Source of the DNA: Sphingobacteriaceae bacterium
Lineage (GTDB): Bacteria > Bacteroidota > Bacteroidia > B-17B0 > Aurantibacillaceae
DNA length: 64,000 nt
Reading direction: 5' to 3'
Assembly (NCBI GenBank): GCA_016705695.1
Contig: JADJLA010000001.1
Span: 682,001 to 746,000, forward strand
A program made the translations under genes and the position numbers. The notes below the pieces were generated by a model. The model saw nothing but the letters and a program-made list of their open reading frames with translations. It was not told the DNA's origin and ran no database searches. This document shows, one piece after another, positions 34,545 to 44,472 of the stretch (the stretch's first letter is position 1; every line of letters begins with the position of its first letter).

Positions 34545-37500
34545 TTAATTCTCGTCTTCTTTATCTTTTGGTTCTTCTTCTTCTTTTCTATTGTTTCTTA
34601 AGAAGTTATTCTTGCTTTCAGGATTAGCGATGCTGAATTGAAAAGATGGGCCTTTTTCAACAGATTGCTTTCTCTTACTCGATTTCAGTTCTTTGATAGT
34701 TTCATTAAATTCTTTATTCGAACTGATCACTTTCATATTCCCATTAACAAATTCAAAGTAATACCAAGTGTTAGGGTCCGGTTCAAGATAAATAAAGATC
34801 CTATCTTTTCTATTCTTTGTTTTATCTACCCTTATAATTCCGGTAAATTCGCGATTAATCTCGTTCTTTAAAATATTTCCTAAACCAATTGGCCCTTTTG
34901 TAATAAAGTAACCATTACCGTTTTTCTCATTGATCTTATAGGTTAAATTCAATTTATTAAAGAAGAAAGTTTTTTCCAATTCATCAGGAAAACGGCGAAT
35001 ACTTCCATCCAAATTTAATTCCGTGATAAGGTTATCTGCTCTATCTTTTCCAACCAATTCGGCTAAACCTTTCGTGAAGAATTCTGAGCCAAAGTCTGTT
35101 GCAGGTGCGCTATTTGCGTAAACCTGAAGGTCCTTTGCCATTGCTTTTAGGGCTTTGTTGTCAAAGAAAAAATTGACCGTCATCATTAAATTGATATCAA
35201 TGGAGTCATTCAAAAAATGCGTAGCGTTACCAACATTGTTTAATTGAACTTGTCCGAGCTCTGTTCCCAATTCAAATTTTCCTTCACCGTGCATCGAACA
35301 ATTCTCAGTGCTTAAACTCAAATAATTGCCCGGTAAACTTTGTTCTACCAATTTTTCTTTATTTGAGATACGGTATTCTTTAGATTCTGGATCAAATGTT
35401 AAGAAGCCATCTGCACTTACGATCTCTTTATCGTTACGTCCGTTACGTGGCGATAAAAATCCTGAATATACAGCGGTTGTATCTAAGGAATACATAATGG
35501 CATTTACAACAGGTCTTCCGTTCATGTCCACTGAATTTTTAGGTATCGGGATCAAGATATCTTTTGGATTGATCTCACCGTTGAATTTTAAATAGGCCTT
35601 CTTTATTTTTTTACAACCATGTACTATCTGAGTTCCTCCGTCGAAAAACAAGTATTGATTACTCGCTTCCAAACGAACGTTACCTGCAAAACTAAAGTAA
35701 TCATTGAATTTGAATTTATCTTTTTCAGCGATCTTTCCTGTGGCAATGGTTTGAAAGATCGTATCTGGTTGTATTTTATCAAATTTAATATTGAAGGCGT
35801 TGTCGTTCTCGTCCAAGTATTGGTAATCACCTTTTGCTAAATAATTCTTTTTACCATAAATATTGGCAGTAACATTTCTGATGTTATGATACTTAGTAAC
35901 TGTATTAGCCATGATCCTTGCTTTTTTCAAAGTATCGATCACCGCATTCTTGAATATCGTTACCTCACCGTTGTCAGGATAGATTCTCGCATCTGCAACA
36001 TTGATAAAAGGTACATTTTTACAATTGATAATGTATTTACGTGTATTATATTTTGCCGAGGGTGCAAAGAAGAATAGTGAATCCTGTTTTGGATGAACGC
36101 TTATGAATTTAGGACCATCTAAGTCGAGGGCATTCTCTACGTTCTCATCCAATTTTTTCTTATCATCACCTAATTCAATATCCTCGCTGTCCATGAACCA
36201 TTTAAAACGATCCATATAGGCGATGTATTGATTTTTATTGAATTGAACGTAAGAGCCTTCACCATTGGTAACGAATAATCCTTCACGTTTATCAAAGTCG
36301 ATAGTTGAATTTACATTCACGGTGGAGAATGTAAAACCTTCTTCGCCGGTAGCCTTTAAGTGGAAATCGGCCGTATCGGCAAAGAATTTACGTTTGATAA
36401 ATAACATATTTCCCGATTGTAGATCTGCCTTGTCAAAATCAATTCGCCCATTTCCTGTAAGTGCTTTGGTTGTTAAGTCATACCTACCGGTGAATTTTGC
36501 TTTTTCTTTGTAAGTTATAAAAGGAGTTTTTAAACTATGAGCTTGCAATAGTCCTTTATACGGTTTGTAATGGATGTACACAGTGTCGCCATGTGACACC
36601 GGAAATTCTGATGGATTGTCCTGTTCTTTTATGTCAAATGTTTGTGAAATGGCATTAGTGGAATCAGGAAAGAACATAAAATCATTAGAGTGAGAGAGTG
36701 AAGGGCCAAATTTTAGATCACCTGTTCCTCTTAAGCCTTTATCACTCAAACGGATCTCCGCATCGTAATTTGCCTTGCCTCCATACATGCTTAACCCACC
36801 CTCCGGTGTTTTGCGAATAAAACCTAAAGAGTAATCTTTTTGTAAGGCAAGCGTCTCTCTAAATGTTGGGAAAATTCCCGCTGAAGAAAAGAGCCCATCA
36901 AACTTCAAACTCTCATTTCTAAAATCGTCCAAGCTATCCAGCGTAAATGGATCAAGTTTGAAATAAAAATTTTCGCGTTCGTAAACACTTTTAAAAGTGG
37001 AGCGCTTATCATAGTAGGTATAACTCTCCTTAAAACTTTGAAATTGAGGAAAGGTTGGTGCTTTTCCCCAGCCGCTTTTATTGCGTGGGCCGTCGATCCT
37101 CAATTCACCATTACCATTTTCAATAACTGTTCTTACACGTTTAAAATTATAGTTTCCATTAACATCAGGTTCATTTGAAACAACAAATATTCGAATAGAA
37201 TCAATGGTATTCATTTTGATCTTGAATTTTTCATAATCAAACAAAAAATCTTTACCAAAAAACTCTAGTTTCCCGGAGGATGTTAATCCGCTAAATTCAA
37301 AATTTCTATTCTTCTTTAATACAACTTCGCCGCTCTTTGGAAATACAAACACTTTTTGTGTATCACTTAACAAGATCGATTTAACGCCATGTAGTTTAAG
37401 ATCATAATTGTTATTTAAAAGATTTAGAGTGCCGTTGTCTTTGCCTTGGTTAACAGAGTGAAACGTTATAATGTCGTAATCCTTTTTATGCTTGTTATAA

Positions 37501-39032
37501 GCTATGTAATCATACAGACGAGGTTTTATTTTTATCATGTCCGTTTCAGGATTATAATCAACCAGTCCAAAGATGGCAACTTTGTATATTATTGGGCGAA
37601 GATCTACCGCTAAATATTTCATATACTTGGCAAGATCTACAACTGTAAAGACCGAATCTTTTGTCTTTTCTTTATATTCATTGATCTTCTGAAGTATGCT
37701 AGATTGATCGTTTCCTCTTATATTATCATATCTGCTCTTTGCAAAAAAGTTAGCCGACTCAAAAAATGCTTCTCCCTGAAAATTATTGGGTAGAAAATTG
37801 AAATTCACCATTGGTTCATCAACTTCCCATGTTAGCTGCTCAAAATGCATATCGAGCATGTGAAATGAATTGGTGAAAGGAGTTTTTTGTAAACCATCAT
37901 CTGAACGTAACATAGTTATTTTACGTTTATCAACTTGATATGTAAAACTCAAGCCGGGATGCGTGATCGAATCTTTATCCAAAATGAATTTCACATAGGC
38001 AGGATTGGCAACTATTCTCTCTTTGCTCATTCCGAATGATCTTGAACTGATCTCCAGAAATTTTGCTCCATTTCGTCTGAAAATGATCTTTGCAGGACTT
38101 GCCGCTGTTCCTGAGCCAACAAACTTTGGTCCACGCATTCCAAATCCACCATCGTAATCTACATCAGGATAAATATTCTTAACAACTAAGCGCTTGCTGT
38201 ACGAATCAAAACGAGGATAATTGAGCTCACCGTTTTCTGTAATAATGCGATCAGAGAACTTCCCTAGCTGTGGTTTTTCAAAATATTGCTTTCCTACAAA
38301 CGTTGCCGAATCACTTGAGTAATTCCCCGCCTTACAGTCAATTTCGAATCGTTTTACAGTGGCAAACACACCCGCATCAAGTCCACAACGGGTCCAACTT
38401 ATCTTTCCGCCCTTGCAATAAAAACGGCCGGTATTATGATAATAAACCCCACTTACCTCTTCAATCGCAATACTATCTCCACGTGGATTTAATCCTATTA
38501 AAGTTACATCTTTAAATACTACTTTGGGCACCGAGTCGTATTCAAAAGTATAATTCGGTTCGTAGGTATAGTAAATGTAAGAAGGGGATTTATAAAGTAT
38601 GTTACCTTTGAAAGCATTTTCGCCGAGTGTGAAATAATCCTGAATATTTTTGTTCACTTTGCTATTCATCATTTTTTTAGCGCACTTCATGTATTTTTCA
38701 AAATTCTCAAGTGGCTGTTTGCTTTCAATGAAATTGTAAATGATGTTATAATAACTTAAAAAGAAGGGGTTTGGCTTTAAACGTTTTGCAGCCATTAAGT
38801 TCGAGGTCTCTATGATCGTCTCTTTCCAGTATCCGGCAAGTTCATTGTTCTCCCATTTTGAAATAAAATCTTTCAGATAGTTTTCGGCCTCAATACGACT
38901 ACCTGTATTATCAATAAAATAAATACTAAGATCTGAAATGTATTTAGCGGTATCGCTCGAAAAGTAATCTTTTTTTTGAGCAAACCCCAAAAATGAGATA
39001 AAACAAAATAGTACAAGAAATTTCTTACGCAT
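34545..39032 (-). CDS. giant exported protein of unknown function
   Basis: 1495 aa; no family recognised with confidence. A signal peptide (MRKKFLVLFCFISFLGFAQ) is followed by a helical region to about residue 150 and then very long beta-rich sequence with recurring short motifs of the kind 'GxGxLxF ... F.....F.AdtA.F' (KLEFFGKDFLFDYEKFKI, GNGRIDFDKADLQSG, KFTGRYDLTTKALTGNGRID). These look like OstA/LptC-like or AsmA-like beta-jellyroll or beta-taco repeats. No C-terminal T9SS domain is seen; the tail is charged (RKEEEEPKDKEDEN). A periplasmic structural or lipid-carrying role is only a guess. It lies 8 bp downstream of dnaE on the same strand. Confidence 0.7.
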   Translation of the reverse strand: MRKKFLVLFCFISFLGFAQKKDYFSSDTAKYISDLSIYFIDNTGSRIEAENYLKDFISKWENNELAGYWKETIIETSNLMAAKRLKPNPFFLSYYNIIYNFIESKQPLENFEKYMKCAKKMMNSKVNKNIQDYFTLGENAFKGNILYKSPSYIYYTYEPNYTFEYDSVPKVVFKDVTLIGLNPRGDSIAIEEVSGVYYHNTGRFYCKGGKISWTRCGLDAGVFATVKRFEIDCKAGNYSSDSATFVGKQYFEKPQLGKFSDRIITENGELNYPRFDSYSKRLVVKNIYPDVDYDGGFGMRGPKFVGSGTAASPAKIIFRRNGAKFLEISSRSFGMSKERIVANPAYVKFILDKDSITHPGLSFTYQVDKRKITMLRSDDGLQKTPFTNSFHMLDMHFEQLTWEVDEPMVNFNFLPNNFQGEAFFESANFFAKSRYDNIRGNDQSSILQKINEYKEKTKDSVFTVVDLAKYMKYLAVDLRPIIYKVAIFGLVDYNPETDMIKIKPRLYDYIAYNKHKKDYDIITFHSVNQGKDNGTLNLLNNNYDLKLHGVKSILLSDTQKVFVFPKSGEVVLKKNRNFEFSGLTSSGKLEFFGKDFLFDYEKFKIKMNTIDSIRIFVVSNEPDVNGNYNFKRVRTVIENGNGELRIDGPRNKSGWGKAPTFPQFQSFKESYTYYDKRSTFKSVYERENFYFKLDPFTLDSLDDFRNESLKFDGLFSSAGIFPTFRETLALQKDYSLGFIRKTPEGGLSMYGGKANYDAEIRLSDKGLRGTGDLKFGPSLSHSNDFMFFPDSTNAISQTFDIKEQDNPSEFPVSHGDTVYIHYKPYKGLLQAHSLKTPFITYKEKAKFTGRYDLTTKALTGNGRIDFDKADLQSGNMLFIKRKFFADTADFHLKATGEEGFTFSTVNVNSTIDFDKREGLFVTNGEGSYVQFNKNQYIAYMDRFKWFMDSEDIELGDDKKKLDENVENALDLDGPKFISVHPKQDSLFFFAPSAKYNTRKYIINCKNVPFINVADARIYPDNGEVTIFKNAVIDTLKKARIMANTVTKYHNIRNVTANIYGKKNYLAKGDYQYLDENDNAFNIKFDKIQPDTIFQTIATGKIAEKDKFKFNDYFSFAGNVRLEASNQYLFFDGGTQIVHGCKKIKKAYLKFNGEINPKDILIPIPKNSVDMNGRPVVNAIMYSLDTTAVYSGFLSPRNGRNDKEIVSADGFLTFDPESKEYRISNKEKLVEQSLPGNYLSLSTENCSMHGEGKFELGTELGQVQLNNVGNATHFLNDSIDINLMMTVNFFFDNKALKAMAKDLQVYANSAPATDFGSEFFTKGLAELVGKDRADNLITELNLDGSIRRFPDELEKTFFFNKLNLTYKINEKNGNGYFITKGPIGLGNILKNEINREFTGIIRVDKTKNRKDRIFIYLEPDPNTWYYFEFVNGNMKVISSNKEFNETIKELKSSKRKQSVEKGPSFQFSIANPESKNNFLRNNRKEEEEPKDKEDEN

Positions 39033-39040
39033 ATGTATCC

Positions 39041-42000
39041 TTAGTTTAATTCGTATTCTAAATTAGCGATCTTGTTGAGCTCTATCATCAATTCGTTATT
39101 GATAGAGATCTTGCTTTTTTTACTGTAAAGCTTTACGTTCATATTCTCTTTTTTATCTTCCACATAAAACTCCACGCCGCATTTACCCTGTGAGCTACTA
39201 AGAACTTGTTCTAAATGAGCAATAAATTCATTATTTAGAGCTTCAAGATCAAACTTAAGTTTTAAAGTGCTAAAAGCATTGTCTTTTACATTTTCTAGCA
39301 ACTCGATCTTTTGGATCTTCAATTCCAAACTTCCCGGTTGATTATAACGTTCTTGTACTCGTGCCTTAACGTAAACAAAAAGATTCGGCACCATAAATTT
39401 ATTGTACTCCACATAATCCTTCGAAAAAAGCATTACTTCTAAAGTGCCATTATAATCCTCTAAAATTATCTTACCAAACGCATTGCCTGTTTTACTGGTG
39501 CGATGTTCAAAATTGGTGACGATGCCACCAAACGTTATCTCTTTATTCTTAAATGGTTCTAATCCTGTTTTTAATTGCGAACAATTAGCATTGCAATGAT
39601 GTTTTAAGATCAATTGATACGGATCGAGTGGGTGACCTGAAATAAAAAACCCTACCACTTCTTTTTCCTTACTTAATTTTGTAAGTACATTCCATGGCTC
39701 TACATTTGGTAATTGTGGTTCACTTATTTCAATTTCATCCTCACCACCAAATAAGGAAGCTTGAGATGTATCACTTCCTGTATTTGTTTGATTGCAATAT
39801 CTGATCATTAATTCTGTTAGAGAAATTCCCGGCGCATTTTCTTCTTTAAAGAACATGGCACGATGAATGCCATCAAAATTATCGAAACCTCCTGCTAAGG
39901 CTAAATTCTCAATGGATTTTTTATTGATGGTCTTACTATCCAAACGTTGCGCTAAGTCAAACACACTGGTAAATTTTCCGTTAGTATCTCTTTCATGCAC
40001 TAAAGCGGTGATCACATTTTCTCCAACACCTTTTATGCTTGCCATTCCAAAACGAATATCGCCGCTTGGAATTACACTAAACTTACCATACCCTTCATTC
40101 ACATCAGGCCCAAGAACTTTTATTCCCATGCGTTTGCATTCTTCCATAAAGAAAGTGATCTTATCAATAGAGCCTGAATGGTTTAATACAGAGGCCATGA
40201 ATTCGCTAGGGTAATGCGCTTTTAAAAACGCAGTTTGCATTGCTAAATAAGCGTAACAAGTAGAGTGTGATTTATTGAATGCGTAACTTGCAAATGCTTC
40301 CCAATCTTTCCAAACCTTTTCGGCAACAACAGGATCATGCCCGTTTGTTTTAACGCCCTCCAAAAATTTGCTCTTCATTTTATCAAGAACATCTTTTTGT
40401 TTTTTACCCATAGCCTTGCGCAATGTATCCGCATCACCCTTAGTAAAATTGGCTAATTTTTGAGATAAACGCATTACCTGCTCTTGGTAAACTGTAATCC
40501 CGTAGGTCTCTTTCAAAAACTCATCCATCCCTTCAAGATCATAAGTGATCTTTTCGCGGCCATGTTTACGTGCAATATAATTTGGTATGTACGCGATCGG
40601 GCCTGGGCGATAAAGCGCGTTCATTGCAATTAGATCATTAAAACTATCGGGTTTAAGATCTTTTAAATGCTTTTGCATTCCCGGACTTTCAAACTGAAAT
40701 ATACCGTTAGTTTCACCACGTTGAAATAATTCTAAAGCTGTTTGATCATTCAGATCAATGGCGTCAATGTCAATTTCAATGTTGTGGCGAAGTTTAATGA
40801 ATCTTAAAGCATCTTTGATGATCGTCAACGTTCGTAAGCCAAGGAAGTCCATTTTTAAAAGCCCTGCACTCTCCGCAACCGAGTTATCAAATTGCGTAAG
40901 GAGCATGTTACTATCCTTAGATTTTGTAACCGGAACAAATTTAGTAAGTTCATCAGGTGTAATGATCACGCCGCACGCATGTACGCCAGTGTTTCGCACA
41001 CAACCTTCTAGTTCGTAAGCTTGTTTTAAAATATTGGCTTCCGGTGTATTCCCTTCTGATAATTTTCTAAATATGTTTGACTGATCAACAACTTCTCTTC
41101 GATCTTTGATCTTTTCTAAATATTTTGCATCGATCCCGCCTGGCTTTAAAAGTGATTTCAGATCCGCTTCCAAACTTTCAGGGAATGATTTCGCTAATTT
41201 ATCCGCTTCAGGCAATGGTAAATTTAAAACACGTGCCGTATCTCTTATCGCACTTTTTCCACCCATTGTTCCGTAAGTGATAATTTGTGCTACTTGATTC
41301 TCTCCGTATTTCTTGATCACATAATCAATTACTTTATCGCGGCCTTCATCATCAAAATCAATATCTATATCGGGCATGCTAATACGATCAGGATTTAAAA
41401 AACGCTCAAAGAGCAGATCGTACTTGATAGGATCCACATTTGTAATTCCTAAACAGAACGCCACAGCAGAACCCGCAGCACTTCCACGGCCCGGACCAAC
41501 ACTAACTCCTAATCGTCTTGCTTCTGTGGTAAAATCAGAAACGATCAAAAAGTATCCCGGAAAGCCCATGCGTTCCATTACACTTAATTCAAAATCAATT
41601 CGCTCCTTGGTTTCGGGGCTCATGTTTGGATATTTCTTCTCTGCGCCTTTATACGTTAGATGTTTCAAGTAAGCATTCTCTCCGCGATTTCCTTTTCCTT
41701 CATCAGTTGGATCTGCATCACGCGCGTCTAAAAACTCTTCAGGAATTTTAAATTTAGGTAACAATACATCACGTCCAAGTTTGAATGATTCAATTTTTGA
41801 AACGATCTCACTCGTACATTCTAAAGCTTCAGGAAGATCTGCAAACGCTTTTGCCATTTCCTGAGGTGATTTAAAATAGAATTCATCATTAGGGAAGAAC
41901 AATCTTCCAAGACGTGGATTATTCTTTAATTCTTTTAGATCGGCATCGCTGCTAAAATTCAATCCTTCTTTTACACTTATTAAAATATCGCGTGAGTAGG

Positions 42001-43438
42001 CACTTTTTTTATCGAGATAGTAATTGTTGTTAGCTGCAAAGTATTTTACATTGTGTTTTTTGGCTAAGCGCATCAAAACCTCATTCACGTGGTTCTCATC
42101 TGGTAAATTGTGGCGATTAAGTTCTACATAAAAATCTTCGCCAAATTGCTCCTTGTACCAAACAAAAGCTTCTTCGGCTTGTTCTTCACCAACGTTTAAT
42201 ATCAACGAAGGAATTTCTCCTTGCAATGAACCTGTAAAACAAATAAGATCAGATTTGTATTGCAATAAAATAGTTTTATCAATACGAGGAACGTAATACA
42301 TTCCTTCAGTAAATCCAATGGAACTTAATTTAGAAAGATTCTCATAACCCTTTTTACTTTTTGCAAGAAATGGAATTGAATAACCGTTATCTTGTTTGCT
42401 TTTGTCATTATGGTCTTTTGTTATAAAGAGTTCGCAACCTATCAAACATTTAATTTCACTCTTCTTTGCTCCCGGCTTTTCTCCTTTTTCAATGGCTTCG
42501 TTATGCGCCTTTATAGATTTGTTTTGTTTCTCAACAGTTTGCCAAAACAAAAATGTAGCATACATGTTTCCATGATCGGTGAGTGCCACTGCAGGCATAT
42601 TGTAATCTGCAACTTTTTTTACAAGATCACCAATATCAGTTACGGCTTGAAGAACGGAATATTGTGAGTGGTTATGAAGATGAGAGAATGTAGTTGCCAG
42701 TTCTAAGTTGGCAGTTGACAGTTCGTTGCTGCCCACTGCCGACTGTTTACTGCTTGCTGTATTCTTATCTCTCCACTTCTGTTCAAGTTTAGAAAGTTCG
42801 GTAAGATCCGGTGCTTTGTAAGTTAGTACTCCAACTTTTTGATCGTCGATCTCTCTTACTTTAATGATCTTTCGTTTGATGATCTCGAAAAACACTTTGG
42901 CTGTTGCCGCAACGTCAAATGCAGCATTGTGAGCTTCTGCAAATTTATCGTTGAATAATTTTGAATATAATTCGGTTAAAGTTGGCCACTTAAATTTACC
43001 ACCTCTTCCTCCGGGAATTGCGCAAAATGCAGTTGTTTCGTCGCTCTTTGTATCTATTGTTTGTTTACCTTCAAAGATATTTGGTAAGCCACATCGCAAA
43101 AATTCAGCACCAATGATATTGATGTCGAATTCAATATTGTGCCCGCACAGATAACTCGTTTGATTAATTACTTCGGCAAATTGTAATAAAATGGTTTTTA
43201 GATCTTGCCCTTCTTCATTTGCTCTTTCATTGGTGATACCATGAATTTGAACCGCGTTAAAAGGAATAGTATAACCTTCAGGTTTTATGATAATGGAATC
43301 ATGATGTAAAAGCGCACCACTATCATCGTGCAATTGCCATGCAATTTGAACCATGCGTGGCCAATTATCCAGATCGCTTATGGGAGCATTATAATTTCGT
43401 GGTAAACCGGTGGTTTCGGTATCAAATATTAAGAACAT
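39041..43438 (-). CDS. dnaE: DNA polymerase III subunit alpha with N-terminal 3'-5' exonuclease domain
   Basis: Replicative polymerase, 1465 aa. Residues about 1-190 are a DnaQ-type DEDD exonuclease (FDTETTGLP, then CGHNIEFDINIIG and EAHNAAFDVAATA), a fusion usual in Bacteroidota. After a linker comes the PHP domain (SHLHNHSQYSVLQAV, about 252 on), the polymerase core (GPGRGSAAGSAVAFCLGIT and MPDIDIDFDDEGRDK), the helix-hairpin region and an OB domain (ITFGGIVTNFEHRTSKTG). Residues about 227-250 of the linker are encoded by a 70-bp palindromic repeat element (42691-42760). The gene is followed closely by the 1495-aa exported protein. Confidence 0.95.
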   Translation of the reverse strand: MFLIFDTETTGLPRNYNAPISDLDNWPRMVQIAWQLHDDSGALLHHDSIIIKPEGYTIPFNAVQIHGITNERANEEGQDLKTILLQFAEVINQTSYLCGHNIEFDINIIGAEFLRCGLPNIFEGKQTIDTKSDETTAFCAIPGGRGGKFKWPTLTELYSKLFNDKFAEAHNAAFDVAATAKVFFEIIKRKIIKVREIDDQKVGVLTYKAPDLTELSKLEQKWRDKNTASSKQSAVGSNELSTANLELATTFSHLHNHSQYSVLQAVTDIGDLVKKVADYNMPAVALTDHGNMYATFLFWQTVEKQNKSIKAHNEAIEKGEKPGAKKSEIKCLIGCELFITKDHNDKSKQDNGYSIPFLAKSKKGYENLSKLSSIGFTEGMYYVPRIDKTILLQYKSDLICFTGSLQGEIPSLILNVGEEQAEEAFVWYKEQFGEDFYVELNRHNLPDENHVNEVLMRLAKKHNVKYFAANNNYYLDKKSAYSRDILISVKEGLNFSSDADLKELKNNPRLGRLFFPNDEFYFKSPQEMAKAFADLPEALECTSEIVSKIESFKLGRDVLLPKFKIPEEFLDARDADPTDEGKGNRGENAYLKHLTYKGAEKKYPNMSPETKERIDFELSVMERMGFPGYFLIVSDFTTEARRLGVSVGPGRGSAAGSAVAFCLGITNVDPIKYDLLFERFLNPDRISMPDIDIDFDDEGRDKVIDYVIKKYGENQVAQIITYGTMGGKSAIRDTARVLNLPLPEADKLAKSFPESLEADLKSLLKPGGIDAKYLEKIKDRREVVDQSNIFRKLSEGNTPEANILKQAYELEGCVRNTGVHACGVIITPDELTKFVPVTKSKDSNMLLTQFDNSVAESAGLLKMDFLGLRTLTIIKDALRFIKLRHNIEIDIDAIDLNDQTALELFQRGETNGIFQFESPGMQKHLKDLKPDSFNDLIAMNALYRPGPIAYIPNYIARKHGREKITYDLEGMDEFLKETYGITVYQEQVMRLSQKLANFTKGDADTLRKAMGKKQKDVLDKMKSKFLEGVKTNGHDPVVAEKVWKDWEAFASYAFNKSHSTCYAYLAMQTAFLKAHYPSEFMASVLNHSGSIDKITFFMEECKRMGIKVLGPDVNEGYGKFSVIPSGDIRFGMASIKGVGENVITALVHERDTNGKFTSVFDLAQRLDSKTINKKSIENLALAGGFDNFDGIHRAMFFKEENAPGISLTELMIRYCNQTNTGSDTSQASLFGGEDEIEISEPQLPNVEPWNVLTKLSKEKEVVGFFISGHPLDPYQLILKHHCNANCSQLKTGLEPFKNKEITFGGIVTNFEHRTSKTGNAFGKIILEDYNGTLEVMLFSKDYVEYNKFMVPNLFVYVKARVQERYNQPGSLELKIQKIELLENVKDNAFSTLKLKFDLEALNNEFIAHLEQVLSSSQGKCGVEFYVEDKKENMNVKLYSKKSKISINNELMIELNKIANLEYELN
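42691..42760 (-). repeat. heptanucleotide-periodic inverted repeat inside dnaE
   Basis: Read on the dnaE strand, four CAGTnnn units (CAGTaaa CAGTcgg CAGTggg CAGc) are followed by a short centre and then about five AACTGnn units (AACTGtc AACTGcc AACTtag AACTGgc AACT). The halves are reverse complements in pattern. Its 70 bp stay in frame and encode KQSAVGSNELSTANLELATT in the exonuclease-PHP linker. Repeats of this CAGTnnn/AACTGnn kind are familiar to me from Bacteroidota intergenic regions. Confidence 0.75.
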
Positions 43439-43564
43439 AAGGGTTTAAACTTGAGGAATAAATTTAATGCTTTTGATGCTAATCTCTAAGTTATGTTGAA
43501 AACAAATAAAAACCAATAGCGACGTGGCTTTCAGGGGATATTTATAAACAATTTTTAACTATTT

Positions 43565-43689
43565 AGTGTTTGACCGAAAAGTTCATTTTCTTCGTTATGC
43601 TTGCTTAATAAATTAGTCATTTACTTCCGTAAACTCCTAATTTATTATTCTTCGCATGCCTCGAAACTGAGCTTTTCCATTCAAACACT
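43565..43689. repeat. 125-bp imperfect palindromic element
   Basis: Ends AGTGTTTGA (43565-43573) and TCAAACACT (43681-43689) pair perfectly. GAAAAG (43576-43581) pairs with CTTTTC (43672-43677), and an inner AATAAATTAG (43607-43616) pairs with CTAATTTATT (43637-43646). It has no ORF. It fills the space between the dnaE start region and the 3' end of the dipeptidase gene. Confidence 0.7.
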
Positions 43690-43705
43690 GAGTTTCTTTT
43701 AGTCA

Positions 43706-44464
43706 CTACTTTAGTAAGGTATAGGTTTGCGCTGCATAGTCCTTGTTGCACGAATTAAAATGCCACCATTCTGTATTGATCGGAGTGAAGCCTCCCTTTT
43801 TCATCACAGCCCTTAATAGAACCCGATTTTTATAAGCGGTATCACTCAGTTGTTTGTTCTTTAAAAAACGCATTTCGTGAAGTGGTGCAGCAATTTGTCC
43901 AAAGTGATCAATGATAGTTCCCATGTCCAACAATTCATTTTTACTCATGTCTTTTATGGTTACGTCAACAGCCGCGCCGTAATTGTGTAACGAAATGTCC
44001 CAGGGAGTTGCCACATAATTGAATTTAATATTTGGTTCCATCTTTAAGCTATCCCAAATTAATTTTTGTATGTGATGTGGACGCGCAGCATCAAAAATGA
44101 TAAGTGACAATGAACAGTTTAATTCCTTTAAATATTTCTGCGCATTGCAAAACTTTGCGGCAATATCCCTTGGTAAAAAGGCAATGGAAAGGCTATCGTA
44201 TATCTTGTAATGCAAAAAATTGCAAGTGTCGTTGTAGATCAGTTTTACCTGAATAGTTGAATCCATTTCCTGAATATTCACCAATCCATTTTCCATCATA
44301 TATGTCTCCATTGCCGAGAAATGTTTTTCAAGCTTATGCTCAACAGATTTTTCAACTTTTACAGAAAGAGGTTGTTTCTTAATAACCACAGGTTCCTCAA
44401 TAGATTTATCAGGATCACAGCCCACAAGGAAAAAAAGTAGAAAATATGGTAGTATTTTGTTCAA
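43706..44464 (-). CDS. D-alanyl-D-alanine dipeptidase, VanX/DdpX-like lipoprotein
   Basis: Zinc peptidase (M15D) that splits D-Ala-D-Ala. The 252-aa protein has a lipoprotein signal (LLFFLVGCDPD), then the family zinc motif SLHNYGAAVDVT (SxHxxGxAxD), the FDAARPHHIQ block with the conserved Arg, and the C-terminal EWWHF motif holding the general base Glu and a zinc His. As an envelope lipoprotein it more likely recycles dipeptide than confers vancomycin resistance; no van genes are near. The start is TTG at 44464, 8 nt after a TAATTTTG box. Confidence 0.88.
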   Translation of the reverse strand: MNKILPYFLLFFLVGCDPDKSIEEPVVIKKQPLSVKVEKSVEHKLEKHFSAMETYMMENGLVNIQEMDSTIQVKLIYNDTCNFLHYKIYDSLSIAFLPRDIAAKFCNAQKYLKELNCSLSLIIFDAARPHHIQKLIWDSLKMEPNIKFNYVATPWDISLHNYGAAVDVTIKDMSKNELLDMGTIIDHFGQIAAPLHEMRFLKNKQLSDTAYKNRVLLRAVMKKGGFTPINTEWWHFNSCNKDYAAQTYTLLK

Positions 44465-44472
44465 ACAGAATC

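Noticed and set aside
43706..44464. Vancomycin resistance gene vanX
   Set aside because: The peptidase belongs to the VanX/DdpX family, but there is no vanA/vanH-like ligase or dehydrogenase nearby and it carries a lipoprotein signal.
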